A stretch of DNA of 24,286 nucleotides from positions 1 through 24,286 of the forward strand of contig DASXBJ010000138.1 in NCBI GenBank assembly GCA_036491755.1, given 5' to 3'. The stretch is from DASXBJ01 sp036491755 (GTDB lineage: Bacteria > Chloroflexota > Dormibacteria > Dormibacterales > Dormibacteraceae). The first letter of the stretch is position 1. Every line of letters starts with the position of its first letter. The position numbers and the translations under genes were made by a program. The notes under the pieces are model-generated. The model saw only the letters and a program-made list of their open reading frames with translations, did not search any database and had not been told where the DNA came from. This document shows, in pieces, positions 1 to 8,233 of this stretch.

Positions 1-743
1 TTGCCCTTGATCGTCTTGGCGATGATCACGGTGGGCTTGCCGGTGGCCGAGAGGGCTTGCCCGAAAGCGCGGTCGATCGCGGTGACGTCGTGGCCGTCGA
101 TCACCACGGGAAAGCAGCCGAACGATTCGACGCGCCGGCGGTAGGCGTCCATGTTCCAGCCGAACTCCGTCTCGCCGCGCTGGCCAAGGCGGTTGATGTC
201 CCAGATGGCCGTGAGGTTGGCCAGCTGGTAGTGGCCGGCTTTGTCGAGAGCCTCCCAGATCGATCCTTCGGCGAGCTCCGAGTCGCCGCAGAGCACCCAG
301 ACGTGGAACGGCAGCTTGTCCAGGTTCTGGCCGGCCAGCGCCACCCCGACGCCGATGGGCAGGCCCTGGCCCAGCGAGCCGGTGGCCACATCCACCCACG
401 GGATCGCGGGAGTGGGATGGCCCTGCAACCGGGAGCCAAACTTGCGGAAGGTCATCATCTCCTGGTCGGTGATCGCCCCCGCAGCCTTGAACATGGCGTA
501 GCACAGCGGCGAGGCGTGGCCCTTCGAATAGATGAGATGGTCGTTGTTCGGGTCCTTCGGCCTGTTCCAGTCGTACTGCAGGTGGCGCGAGATGAGCACG
601 GCGATCAGGTCGGCGGCCGACATGGAAGAGGTCGGGTGGCCTGAGCCCGCCGCGGTGCTGCACCGGATCGAATCCACGCGCAGCTGCTGGCCAAGCTGCC
701 GGGCAAAATCCAGGTCGGTCGCAACAGCCTCGGTGACCGTCAT
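1..743 (-). CDS. tkt: Transketolase, N-terminal part (cut by window edge)
   Basis: Thiamine-diphosphate enzyme of the non-oxidative pentose phosphate and Calvin-type pathways, moving two-carbon ketol units between sugar phosphates in the cytosol. About 247 residues of the pyrophosphate-binding domain are present; the rest lies beyond base 1. Visible motifs are GHP (35-37), SKGHAS (73-78) and the ThDP/metal motif beginning GDSELAEGS (153) and ending DINRLGQ (182-188). The DINRLGQ version and the short start resemble animal-type transketolases rather than the E. coli TktA type. The usual GDG is GDS here, but the metal-binding Asp is kept. The ATG at 743 has GGGGAG just upstream. It follows pepF after 83 bases, which include an A/T-rich stretch (about 796-817) that could hold its own promoter. 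A split transketolase (separate N and C genes) cannot be excluded because the C-terminal half is not visible. Confidence 0.93.
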   Translation of the reverse strand, partial: MTVTEAVATDLDFARQLGQQLRVDSIRCSTAAGSGHPTSSMSAADLIAVLISRHLQYDWNRPKDPNNDHLIYSKGHASPLCYAMFKAAGAITDQEMMTFRKFGSRLQGHPTPAIPWVDVATGSLGQGLPIGVGVALAGQNLDKLPFHVWVLCGDSELAEGSIWEALDKAGHYQLANLTAIWDINRLGQRGETEFGWNMDAYRRRVESFGCFPVVIDGHDVTAIDRAFGQALSATGKPTVIIAKTIKG

Positions 744-826
744 GTCACTCCCCAGCCACGTGCCGAGTGGCGAACCTACTCCGCGGAGGCGGAATTAGTT
801 ATGTGACCTAAGTTTATCGACCGCGC

Positions 827-2644
827 CTAGCCGGGCAGTGCCGCCAGCCTTTCGACCTCGGTGACCATGCCGTCCAGGATGGTGAGGCCCGCGTCCCAGA
901 AACCAGGGTCTGTGATGTCCATCCCAAGCCGTTTGACGAGCTCGTCGGGACGGGTCGACCCGCCCGCGGCCAGAAAATCCAGGTAATCGTCGACAAAGGT
1001 GGGCCCGACCTCCAGGTAGCGGTGGTAGACGGAGAGGGCCAGGAGGTTCCCGAAGGCGTAGGCGTACACGTAACCCGGGGTGTGCAGGAAGTGCTCGATA
1101 TAGCTCCACCACACCTTGTGCTCGTCTGTGAGCGTGAGAGCGTCGCCGAACATGGGCTGCAGCTTGGCCTGGTACAGCTCGCCAAGCTGCTCCACCCCGA
1201 GCTCGCCTTCGGTGCGGCGCGCGACGTGGCAGGCATCCTCGTAGCGGTTGAACGCGACCTGGCGGAACACTGTCGAAAAAGAGTCCTCGACCTGCGTGCA
1301 AAGCATCGCGAGCCGGATCTTGGGGTCCTTTTCCTCGGACATGATTCGATCGAAGGTGAGCGCCTCGCCAAAAACTGACGCGGTCTCGGCCAGCGTGAGC
1401 GGCGGGTGGAAGTCGAACACGTGCTGCTTGGCCGCCAGGCGGTCGTGCAGGCCGTGGCCCAGCTCATGCGCCATGACGAGCGCGTCCCGCAGCCGGCCGG
1501 TGAAGTTGAGCATCACGTACGGGTGGTGACGTGGCGTCACGGGCATGCAGTACGCGCCGCCGGACTTGCCGGGCACCACAGGCGCGTCGATCCAGCCGTG
1601 CTTGAAAAAATCCTCCACCAGGTCGCCGGCGCGGTTGGAGAATCGCCGGTAGGAGCCGAGCACCAGCTCCTTCGCATCCTCCCACGAAACAACGCGCGTG
1701 GTGTCGCTCACCGGGGCGTAGCGATCCCACTCGTGGAGCTCGCCCACGTTCAGCAGCTTCTTCTTGACGCGGTAGTAGCGAGCGCAGACGTCGTAACGGC
1801 CGGTCACGGCGTCGACCAGCGCCTGCACCGCCTCGTCCGAAGTCTCGTTGGCCAGGTTGCGCGAGGAGATCCAGCTCGGGAATCGACGCATCCTGTCGTC
1901 GATGGCCTTCTCCTGGAGGACGATGTTGAAGATGTAGGCACGGGTGCGGATGTCGTGGCCGAGGGCCGTGGTGACCGCCGCGCTGGCCTTGCGACGAACC
2001 TCCCTGTCCGGCTCGCGAAGGAGGACCAGGGCCTGCTCGAGCTGCAGGGGGCGGCCGTCCATGTCGACCCGGATGGCGGCGCAGAGCTCTTCGAACAGCC
2101 TGGTCCAGGCCGAGTTGCCGACCGGGCTGTACTCGGTCAGCACGCGCTCCTCGGACTCGGTCAGCTGATGCGGGCGGAACTTGCGCGCTTCTTCGATCGT
2201 GTGGCTGTAGCGCGCCGACTCGGGGTGTTCGTAGAGCCTTGCCGCATGCTCGTCGGTCGTGTGCGCCAGCTCGAGGGAGAAGAAGACGCCGTGGCTTCCC
2301 CGCTCGGCCGCCGCCTCGCGAACCCTGGCGAGGAGACGTCCGGCGGCCTCGTCCTGCGTGTTCTGGCTGTGCAGGAGATAGGCGTACACCTCGGGCAGCG
2401 TGGCCTCCTCCTCATTGCGCGCCAGCTCCTGCATCATCTCGGCGAATGCCGGCGGGTCGAGGGTGGCAACCTGGCCGCGGTACGAGATCTCGAACGCCTT
2501 GGCGCGCTCGAGCGCCAGCGCCAGCGCGGCCTCGAGCTTGGGATCGGTCGGCGACGCGAACAGGTCGTCGAGGTCCCAGCGGACCGTCTCCGCACCAGTT
2601 GTCGACGTCATCGATCGGCGCGCCTTCGCATTCGAATCAGACAC
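827..2644 (-). CDS. pepF: M3-family oligoendopeptidase (PepF-like)
   Basis: Zinc metallopeptidase predicted to cleave short peptides in the cytosol. The 605-residue length is normal for oligoendopeptidase F and its M3B relatives. The zinc site is HELGH at residues 393-397 with the third ligand Glu in LAETAS (about 420). The conserved transition-state region HTPGYVYAYAFG follows near 521-532. No signal peptide is seen. It lies 6 bases downstream of the transglutaminase gene on the same strand, so it is probably co-transcribed, although its role need not be linked. The start is uncertain: GTG at 2644 gives the longest form without a clear Shine-Dalgarno, whereas ATG at 2611 (12th codon) has GAAGG about 11 bases upstream. 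The first 11 residues are polar and unlike a conserved domain, so the shorter form is quite possible. Confidence 0.9.
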   Translation of the reverse strand: MSDSNAKARRSMTSTTGAETVRWDLDDLFASPTDPKLEAALALALERAKAFEISYRGQVATLDPPAFAEMMQELARNEEEATLPEVYAYLLHSQNTQDEAAGRLLARVREAAAERGSHGVFFSLELAHTTDEHAARLYEHPESARYSHTIEEARKFRPHQLTESEERVLTEYSPVGNSAWTRLFEELCAAIRVDMDGRPLQLEQALVLLREPDREVRRKASAAVTTALGHDIRTRAYIFNIVLQEKAIDDRMRRFPSWISSRNLANETSDEAVQALVDAVTGRYDVCARYYRVKKKLLNVGELHEWDRYAPVSDTTRVVSWEDAKELVLGSYRRFSNRAGDLVEDFFKHGWIDAPVVPGKSGGAYCMPVTPRHHPYVMLNFTGRLRDALVMAHELGHGLHDRLAAKQHVFDFHPPLTLAETASVFGEALTFDRIMSEEKDPKIRLAMLCTQVEDSFSTVFRQVAFNRYEDACHVARRTEGELGVEQLGELYQAKLQPMFGDALTLTDEHKVWWSYIEHFLHTPGYVYAYAFGNLLALSVYHRYLEVGPTFVDDYLDFLAAGGSTRPDELVKRLGMDITDPGFWDAGLTILDGMVTEVERLAALPG

Positions 2645-2650
2645 GGCAGG

Positions 2651-4660
2651 TCAGGATAATCGGTCAGCCATCTCGCGGACGCGGCCCGGCTCGGGCCACC
2701 GGTCCGCATAGACCCCCTCGTTGACCGCGTCCGTCAGCTCCTGGAGCAAAGCGTCGATCGGTCCGGCTCTCACGAGGCGCCGGTATTCGAGCGGCGTTTC
2801 CGGCGCCGCGCGCCGCCGCGGCAGCCGGCCCTGCACGCGGTCGTAGAGCCGCAAGAGCTCGGACGACCCGGGCGAGGCACGCGCGCGGCGCCTCCAGGCT
2901 CGACGGCGCAGCCAGGTCCAGATGAGGGCTGCGACCAACCCGGCGGCCAGCGCCGGCGGAATCACGGCCAGCAGGCCAAGCGAGCCCAACGCCGCCAGCG
3001 GCGCGCCGATCGCCAGGTGAGGGATCAGCCGCGCGATTCCCCCCGCGGCCCAGTGATTCGGGAACTGGGTCGCCGCGAGCGGCGAGACCCCCGGCGTCGG
3101 GTCGACCGGCACCCACCCATGACCTTGAAACCACACCTCCACCCAGGCGTGGGCGTCATGCTCGCGCACGATCGACTGGTCGAGCACAGGATCGTAGTCG
3201 CCGGTCGAGTATCCGGTGGCCAGGCGGGCCGGGACGCCCAGGCTGCGCAGCATGAGAGTCTCGGCGGTGGCGAACTGCTCGCAGTAGCCCGTCTTGGCGC
3301 CGAACAGGAACCAGTCCACAGGGTCTTGCCCGGACGGCACAGGAGGGAGGGCGAGCGTGTAGTGGAAGCCGGCCTGCAGATACCTCGTGAGCGCCATGAC
3401 GAGGTCGAACTCGTTGGACGTGCCCTGCGTCACCTCGGCGGCCAGCGATCTCCCTCTCTGGGACAGCGCGCTGTAGTCGAGATAGGCGGCGTTGCCTCCG
3501 GGCGCCGCACGGCCCAGCTCGTCGCTGCGCAGCTCGTTGGCGCTGAGGTTGGGCAGGTACGAGACCACCGAGTAGGTCTGGCCGGGCTGGAGCTGCGCCG
3601 GCGAGTAGAAGGTGCCGTAGGCGTCCTCCCGCAGGGCCGACACCGGAACGTAGAGGCTCTGGATCGGATAGGCCGCGCTGATCACGCCCGGGAGCGGCCG
3701 GAGCACGCGAAAGGTCTGGACGAACGTGCCCAGGTTGTGCGCCGGCTCGGGTGGGAGCAGCCGCGGCGGCACGTATGGCGTGAGCTCCTGGTAGGAACGG
3801 TTCGACGCCGTCCACACGCCATCACGGTAGGTGTCGAAGACCAGGCCTCGCCAGTAGGCGGGCGCGCCGGTGCGGACGTACATCACCGGGGCATCGCCGA
3901 GGCGGCCCCGGAAGTGGAGGTCGATGCTGCCGGTGGCGCCGGAAGGGTCGCCGCTGACCTGGATCAGCGGCAGGGCTGGATTTTCCAGAGTTCCGCGGAA
4001 CGCGGTGAAGTTCGGCAGGGAGATGACCAGCGGTCCGGTGGGGGTGCCCGACGGTTGCGGCACCGCCACGAAGATGATCGGCCCGATCACGAGCACGCTT
4101 GCGACAGATACGGCGAGGGCGGTCGGGGGACCGCTCAAATCGGCGTTGACGCGCCGCAGGTGCGACCCCATCCAGAAGCCCGCCAGGCAGACGGCCCACA
4201 GCGCGACCAGGATGCCGAACGGGTAATCCCACGCGTAGACGGCGGCCAGGTACAGGATGGCCAGGCTGATCCACAGAGTCGAGTAGCAGTTGCGGCGTGT
4301 CTTCAGGTCGAAGCTCGTGATGGCCACCAGCAGGATCGCGAAGTTGGCCTGCGGGAGCTGGCCCCCGAAGAGCGCGAGCGTCGAATCCGAGACCACGTAG
4401 AAGAGGGCGCCGAAGATCAGGCATGCCAGCAGCACCTGGCGCCAGAAACCTCGCTTCTGGCGACGCTCCCGGTAGCTGACGACGTGTCCGACTCCGGCGG
4501 CCAGCAGGCCCAGCACCGGGACCACATAGTCCTGGCCGTAAAGGACGATCCCTAGCCCGGCGACGGCAAAGCCGGAGAAGACGAATGCGCGGCCCTCGAT
4601 GGAGCTTTCGACGGGCGACGCGGGAAGACGCAGCAAGCGAAGGGCGCTCACAGCGGCCAT
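2651..4660 (-). CDS. TgpA-like membrane transglutaminase-domain protein
   Basis: Predicted membrane protein with a papain-like transglutaminase core facing outside the cytoplasm. From the ATG at 4660 it is 669 residues: several hydrophobic N-terminal helices (roughly residues 25-200), a long extracytoplasmic region, the transglutaminase core, one helix near 545-585, and an Arg-rich C-terminal tail resembling DUF4129. The catalytic triad is visible: Cys460 in GYCEQFATAE, His504 in DAHAWVEVW and Asp520 in PVDPTPG. This domain order matches the TgpA/DUF3488 family. The gene overlaps the DUF58 gene by 13 bases; a GTG at 4651 would give a 4-base GTGA overlap instead. A longer reading from 4720 adds residues overlapping DUF58 and is unlikely. 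The moxR-DUF58-transglutaminase order is recurrent in bacteria; the substrate is unknown. Confidence 0.88.
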   Translation of the reverse strand: MAAVSALRLLRLPASPVESSIEGRAFVFSGFAVAGLGIVLYGQDYVVPVLGLLAAGVGHVVSYRERRQKRGFWRQVLLACLIFGALFYVVSDSTLALFGGQLPQANFAILLVAITSFDLKTRRNCYSTLWISLAILYLAAVYAWDYPFGILVALWAVCLAGFWMGSHLRRVNADLSGPPTALAVSVASVLVIGPIIFVAVPQPSGTPTGPLVISLPNFTAFRGTLENPALPLIQVSGDPSGATGSIDLHFRGRLGDAPVMYVRTGAPAYWRGLVFDTYRDGVWTASNRSYQELTPYVPPRLLPPEPAHNLGTFVQTFRVLRPLPGVISAAYPIQSLYVPVSALREDAYGTFYSPAQLQPGQTYSVVSYLPNLSANELRSDELGRAAPGGNAAYLDYSALSQRGRSLAAEVTQGTSNEFDLVMALTRYLQAGFHYTLALPPVPSGQDPVDWFLFGAKTGYCEQFATAETLMLRSLGVPARLATGYSTGDYDPVLDQSIVREHDAHAWVEVWFQGHGWVPVDPTPGVSPLAATQFPNHWAAGGIARLIPHLAIGAPLAALGSLGLLAVIPPALAAGLVAALIWTWLRRRAWRRRARASPGSSELLRLYDRVQGRLPRRRAAPETPLEYRRLVRAGPIDALLQELTDAVNEGVYADRWPEPGRVREMADRLS

Positions 4661-5805
4661 CCCGTCCCCACGTGCATGACGGACCCATCGATGTCCAGCT
4701 CCGCGTCCCCCACCACCCATGCGCGAACCAGTCCGCCGCGGCTTCGCACCGTCTCGAGCGCGTCCATTACCTCGCGGTCAGGCGACCCGGTGACGCTCAC
4801 GGCCTCACCCACGGATTGGGGCGGCTCGGATCTCCCCACCCGCCGCTCCGCGGCATGCGTCAAGGCTGGGTGCGGGTAGCGGGCCAGCCATTCCAGCACT
4901 GACCAGAAGGATCGTGATTCAGCCTGCGAGCTGGGCTCCATGCCCGGTGACCAGAGCAGCACGCGACCGCCGGCGCGGATGCAGTCCCACGCCTCGGACG
5001 CCGCTATGCGCGCGACCTGGTCGGCAACCGCAGCAGTCGCCGGCGACGGGTCGCAGAAGATGCCCAGGGTGCGCACGCCCGGAGGCTCGAACTCGCGCAC
5101 GACCAGCTCGCCGTGGCGCGCGCTGGATCGCCAGTGGATTCTGCGCAGCGGATCACCCGGACGGTACTCGCGCACGCCGAACAGCTCGGTGCCGGAACCC
5201 GCGCGCGGTGCGGCCAAGCTGGCTTCCAGCTCGCGGGTCTCCATGCGGGCCGCGAGCGACGTGAAGCGCGGCAGCGCGAGCGCCACCTCGGTGTCGGCGC
5301 ACCGTCGGCGGCTGCGAAAAAGGCCCAGGGGATCGCTCGAGGCGATCTGCCACGACGTGGCGTCGACAGGGCCCCGTCGCAGGCTGCCCATCATGTGCGG
5401 TCGTCGCCAGCCCGCCCGGGGCACGAGGCCTGTGCCGAGAGCCACCTCTCGCCGGCCGAGGCTGCCGCTGATCCAGGCCGGGCCGCGAGCGGGTCCGGTC
5501 GTGTCGAGCCCGACCTCGACCTCGAGGTCATCGCCCTCGAAGACGGGGCACGGCAGGGGCGCGCCGCGCAGCAATTGCTCGGACACCACCTCCAAAGGCG
5601 AGCCTGCCCCGGGTCGGCCGGCCTTCGCCTCCAGGTGCAGCTCCAGGCCGGCTCGGTTCCAGGCCGCGTAAACGCCTGCGACGGCAGTGAAGGCGAACAC
5701 CCACGCGGCGAGCAGAAAGAGCCACGGGACCTCCGACGTCGCGGCGTACCACTCGAGCACGAGACCGAGCGCGACCGCTCCGAAAAACCTCCAGGTGGGT
5801 CTCAG
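4648..5805 (-). CDS. DUF58 domain protein, probable CTG start
   Basis: Membrane-anchored DUF58 protein, usually the partner of a MoxR ATPase. The family signature runs from GTELFGVREYRPGDPLRRIH to WRSSARHGELVVREFE, and the following region (PPGVRTLGIFCDPSPAT) looks like a degenerate VWA-type fold. Two hydrophobic N-terminal segments are present. The first conventional start is GTG at 5760, which lacks a Shine-Dalgarno and cuts into the first helix. Reading further back to the moxR stop in the same frame gives LRPTWRFFGAVALGLVLE, the typical DUF58 N-terminus. It starts at a CTG (5805-5803) with GAGGT six bases upstream (5816-5812). I therefore annotate the CTG start (385 residues); GTG 5760 (370 residues) is the alternative. 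The gene overlaps the downstream transglutaminase gene, implying translational coupling. Confidence 0.82.
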   Translation of the reverse strand: MRPTWRFFGAVALGLVLEWYAATSEVPWLFLLAAWVFAFTAVAGVYAAWNRAGLELHLEAKAGRPGAGSPLEVVSEQLLRGAPLPCPVFEGDDLEVEVGLDTTGPARGPAWISGSLGRREVALGTGLVPRAGWRRPHMMGSLRRGPVDATSWQIASSDPLGLFRSRRRCADTEVALALPRFTSLAARMETRELEASLAAPRAGSGTELFGVREYRPGDPLRRIHWRSSARHGELVVREFEPPGVRTLGIFCDPSPATAAVADQVARIAASEAWDCIRAGGRVLLWSPGMEPSSQAESRSFWSVLEWLARYPHPALTHAAERRVGRSEPPQSVGEAVSVTGSPDREVMDALETVRSRGGLVRAWVVGDAELDIDGSVMHVGTGWPL

Positions 5806-5816
5806 CTGGCGACCTC
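5806..5816 (-). promoter_or_regulatory. Shine-Dalgarno GAGGT deciding a CTG start
   Basis: The bases TGAGGTCGCCAG follow directly on the moxR stop codon. GAGGT sits six bases before the in-frame CTG at 5805. The next possible start (GTG 5760) has no such element at a workable distance. Confidence 0.55.
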
Positions 5817-6777
5817 AGTGCTGGCGCAGAGGCGGCAGCGGCAGCGAATCTACGACCTCGGTGATCGCGGCGGCGGCCTGGGCGCGCCCGCGCATGCCCA
5901 GACGATGCGCCAGCACCGGGACCGCCAGGAGCTTGACGTCGTCTGGCAGGACGAAGTCGCGACCCTCGAAAAGCGCCCACGCCTGCGCCGCCCGCTGCAG
6001 GTACACGCCGGAACGCATGCTCGCGGGCAGAAGGACGTCTGGCCGGCCGCGGATCGCCTCCAGCAGCGAGACGATGTAGGCGCGGATGGCGGGAGCGGAC
6101 ACCACGCGCAGGCAGGCCTCCTGCAGCTCGATGACCTCGTTGACGCCGACCACGGCGCCGATCGCTCCGATGGGGTCGCCGTGCTCGCGACGGGCCAGAA
6201 CCTCCATCGCCTCAGCCTGGGTGGGCGGACCCATCTCGGCGGCGAGGAGGAAGCGGTCCAGCTGCGATTCGGGCAGCGGATACGTGCCGTGGAACTCGCC
6301 TGGGTTCTGCGTCGCCACAACAAAGAAGGGCCGCTCGAGGGTCCTGGTCTGGCCTTCCACGGTGACCTGGCCCTCCCCCATCGCCTCGAGCAGCGCCGAC
6401 TGCGTGCGCGGGGTCGCGCGGTTCACCTCGTCGGCCAGCACGATGTTGGCAAAGATTGGTCCGGGCAGAAATTGGAACGTCAGGTCTTTCTGGTTGAAAA
6501 TGCTCGACCCCGTGATGTCGGACGGGAGCAGGTCCGGCGTGCACTGGATCCGTCGGAAGGTGCTGCCGACCGAGGTGGCGAGGGCGCGCGCGAGCATCGT
6601 CTTGCCGGTCCCAGGCAGGTCCTGCAGGAGGACATGGCCGCCGGCGCAAAGACCGGCCGTGGTGAGACGCACGACGCGTTCCTTGCCGACGATGACGCGG
6701 TGCACGTTCTGCTCGATCCGGCCGAGAAGCTCCTGCGCGCGCCGGGGCCGCAGAGAGGGTTCCTGGGTCGCCGCCAC
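5815..6777 (-). CDS. moxR: MoxR-family AAA+ ATPase
   Basis: AAA+ ATPase of the MoxR/RavA class, thought to act as a chaperone or remodeller with DUF58/VWA partners. At 320 residues it has the standard length. Walker A is DLPGTGKT (53-60), Walker B is VLADEVNRA (113-121) and sensor 1 is ATQNP (155-159), followed by the family stretch GTYPLPESQLDRFL. The start is GTG at 6777. No Shine-Dalgarno is seen, but TAGACT ends seven bases before it, which suggests a leaderless mRNA. It heads the moxR-DUF58-transglutaminase-pepF run; the DUF58 start lies within 12 bases of its stop codon and in the same frame. Confidence 0.93.
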   Translation of the reverse strand: MAATQEPSLRPRRAQELLGRIEQNVHRVIVGKERVVRLTTAGLCAGGHVLLQDLPGTGKTMLARALATSVGSTFRRIQCTPDLLPSDITGSSIFNQKDLTFQFLPGPIFANIVLADEVNRATPRTQSALLEAMGEGQVTVEGQTRTLERPFFVVATQNPGEFHGTYPLPESQLDRFLLAAEMGPPTQAEAMEVLARREHGDPIGAIGAVVGVNEVIELQEACLRVVSAPAIRAYIVSLLEAIRGRPDVLLPASMRSGVYLQRAAQAWALFEGRDFVLPDDVKLLAVPVLAHRLGMRGRAQAAAAITEVVDSLPLPPLRQH

Positions 6778-6784
6778 GAGAGCC

Positions 6785-6790
6785 AGTCTA
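6785..6790 (-). promoter_or_regulatory. Putative -10 box (TAGACT) for moxR, leaderless type
   Basis: TAGACT on the minus strand ends seven bases before the GTG start of moxR, putting the expected transcription start at or next to the start codon. No convincing -35 hexamer is visible. The same geometry recurs at four other genes in the window, which is the main support. Confidence 0.4.
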
Positions 6791-6802
6791 GTAGCGGCGT
6801 GG

Positions 6803-6840
6803 CCTCATCCTGACCCTTTTCCGCCTCGGGATTGAGGGAA
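6803..6840. repeat. Degenerate REP-like palindrome, copy 1
   Basis: The region between moxR and the NTF2-fold gene reads CCTCATCCTGACCC, then TTTTCCGCCTCGGG, then GATTGAGGGAA-type sequence. The order and sense of the arms match the better copies at 10381 and 22407, but the arms are decayed. It could be a chance resemblance. Confidence 0.3.
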
Positions 6841-6844
6841 TTTC

Positions 6845-7186
6845 CTAGCCCTTGACGTAGCTCAGCTTTTCGGCCACCTTGCCGTCGCGCACCTTGAAGA
6901 GGTCGATGCCGCGGATATGGCCGTCGCCCCAGTTGAACACCCAGCGCACAGTGGCGCGGTCGCCGGCCACCACCATCTCCTCGCTTTCGAACCTGGCCTG
7001 CGGCGACTCGGTGAAGAACTTCTCCCAGAATCGCCGCACCGCCTTCTGCCCGACATGCCGCTCGCCGTCCGGCGTGGGCAGCGTGTTCTCGAAGATGCAG
7101 TCGTCGGTCATGAGGGCCATGACGGCGTCGACGTCGTGGCGGCCGAACGCTTCGTTGAAGGCTGCGATCGTGGTCTCCGTCGACAT
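6845..7186 (-). CDS. SnoaL/NTF2-fold small protein
   Basis: A 113-residue protein with the compact SnoaL-like/ketosteroid isomerase fold pattern: an N-terminal helix pair (TTIAAFNEAFGRHDVDAVMA), then the typical LMTDDCIFENTLP strand, a helix containing AVRRFWEKFF, and a C-terminal sheet ending GIDLFKVRDGKVAEKLSYVK. Proteins like this may be small-molecule isomerases, hydrolases or binding proteins; the substrate cannot be read from sequence. The ATG at 7186 is three bases after the stop of the BchI-like gene, with GGGCAGG about eight bases upstream, so it is probably the last gene of the chelatase operon. Whether it serves the chelatase is unknown. Confidence 0.8.
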   Translation of the reverse strand: MSTETTIAAFNEAFGRHDVDAVMALMTDDCIFENTLPTPDGERHVGQKAVRRFWEKFFTESPQARFESEEMVVAGDRATVRWVFNWGDGHIRGIDLFKVRDGKVAEKLSYVKG

Positions 7187-7189
7187 CGC

Positions 7190-8221
7190 CTAAGCCTGCC
7201 CGATCATGCGCGCGATCACCTCATTCAGGTTGGGACCGCCTTTGCCGAACGGCACCGAGTGGACGCGGTGCGAGAACACCATCTCCGCGACCTCGCCGAC
7301 GTGGTTGACGCGAACCTCGGCCGCAGTGTCGTAGGCGGCTTTGGCCTGCGCCGCGCGAGCGCACACGAGGTCGGACCGGTGTCCGTCCACCTCGAGGGCG
7401 ATCGAGATCTGCGCGATGAGGCGCAGGATCTGCCGCGGGAGCTCGACCTCGGGAAACGTGGCGATGGCCTCGGCGATCGAGGAGCGCACCGATTGCTCCG
7501 ACTCGGCATGCTGCTGCGTGAACAGGTTGGGGTCGTCTTCCCAGACGGCGCGCTTCTCGACGATGGCGACGCGCTGGTCGATGTCGCGGATGCCCTCGAC
7601 GTCCACGCAAAGGCCGAACCTGTCGAGCAGCTGCGGCCGGAGCTCGCCCTCCTCCGGGTTCATCGTGCCGACGAGTATGAATCGCGACGGGTGCGACACG
7701 GAAACGCCTTCCCGCTCGACGGTGTTGATGCCCATCGCGGCCGCGTCGAGCAGGACGTCCACGATGTGGTCGTCGAGCAGGTTCACCTCGTCGACATAGA
7801 GGATGTTGCGGTTCGCCTCCGCGAGCACGCCGGGCTCGAAGCGGCGCGACCCTTCCTTCAGCGCAGCTTCGAGGTCGATCGTCCCGACCACCCGGTCCTC
7901 CGAGGCGTTGATGGGGAGCTCGACCACGCGCATGCGGCGCGTCGTGGCCGGCAGGGGGCCCGCCGCGGCGCGGTCCCGGCAGTCGTAGCACCAGTCCTCC
8001 GGGTCATCCGGATGGCAGCCAAAGTGGCATCCCTCCACCACCTGCTGCTCTGGCAGCAGGCGCGCCAGGGCGCGCACGGCCGTGGATTTTCCGGTGCCCT
8101 TCTCGCCGCGGATCAGCACGCCGCCGATCGACGGGTTGATCGCGTTCAGCACCAGGGCCAGCTTCATCTGCTCCTGGCCGACGATCGCTGTGAACGGGTA
8201 GGAGTACCGGTCTATCGCCAT
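7190..8221 (-). CDS. bchI: Mg-chelatase subunit I-like AAA+ ATPase
   Basis: AAA+ motor subunit of a metal chelatase (magnesium chelatase I / ChlI family), which drives metal insertion into a tetrapyrrole by a separate catalytic subunit. The protein is 343 residues, standard for the family. Walker A is GEKGTGKS (39-46) and Walker B is ILYVDEVN (140-147), with the family signatures RRMRVVELPINASEDR and GTMNPEEGELRPQLLDRFGL. Between Walker A and these lies a four-cysteine cluster (Cys65, 69, 78, 81; spacing CX3CX8CX2C). It follows the AAA+/VWA gene by 12 bases and is strongly similar to that gene's N-terminal half. No BchH/ChlH or CobN gene is in the window, so magnesium versus cobalt cannot be decided; the symbol reflects family only. 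Confidence 0.88.
   Translation of the reverse strand: MAIDRYSYPFTAIVGQEQMKLALVLNAINPSIGGVLIRGEKGTGKSTAVRALARLLPEQQVVEGCHFGCHPDDPEDWCYDCRDRAAAGPLPATTRRMRVVELPINASEDRVVGTIDLEAALKEGSRRFEPGVLAEANRNILYVDEVNLLDDHIVDVLLDAAAMGINTVEREGVSVSHPSRFILVGTMNPEEGELRPQLLDRFGLCVDVEGIRDIDQRVAIVEKRAVWEDDPNLFTQQHAESEQSVRSSIAEAIATFPEVELPRQILRLIAQISIALEVDGHRSDLVCARAAQAKAAYDTAAEVRVNHVGEVAEMVFSHRVHSVPFGKGGPNLNEVIARMIGQA
7622..7671 (-). repeat. 50-base exact block shared with the paralogue (copy A)
   Basis: These 50 bases in the BchI-like gene are identical to 9722-9771 in the AAA+/VWA gene and encode the GTMNPEEGELRPQLLDR region. A further 30-base identity (7766-7795 and 9866-9895) lies at the same 2100-base offset. 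This is coding paralogy rather than a mobile repeat. Confidence 0.9.
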
Positions 8222-8233
8222 GTCGTTCGAATA

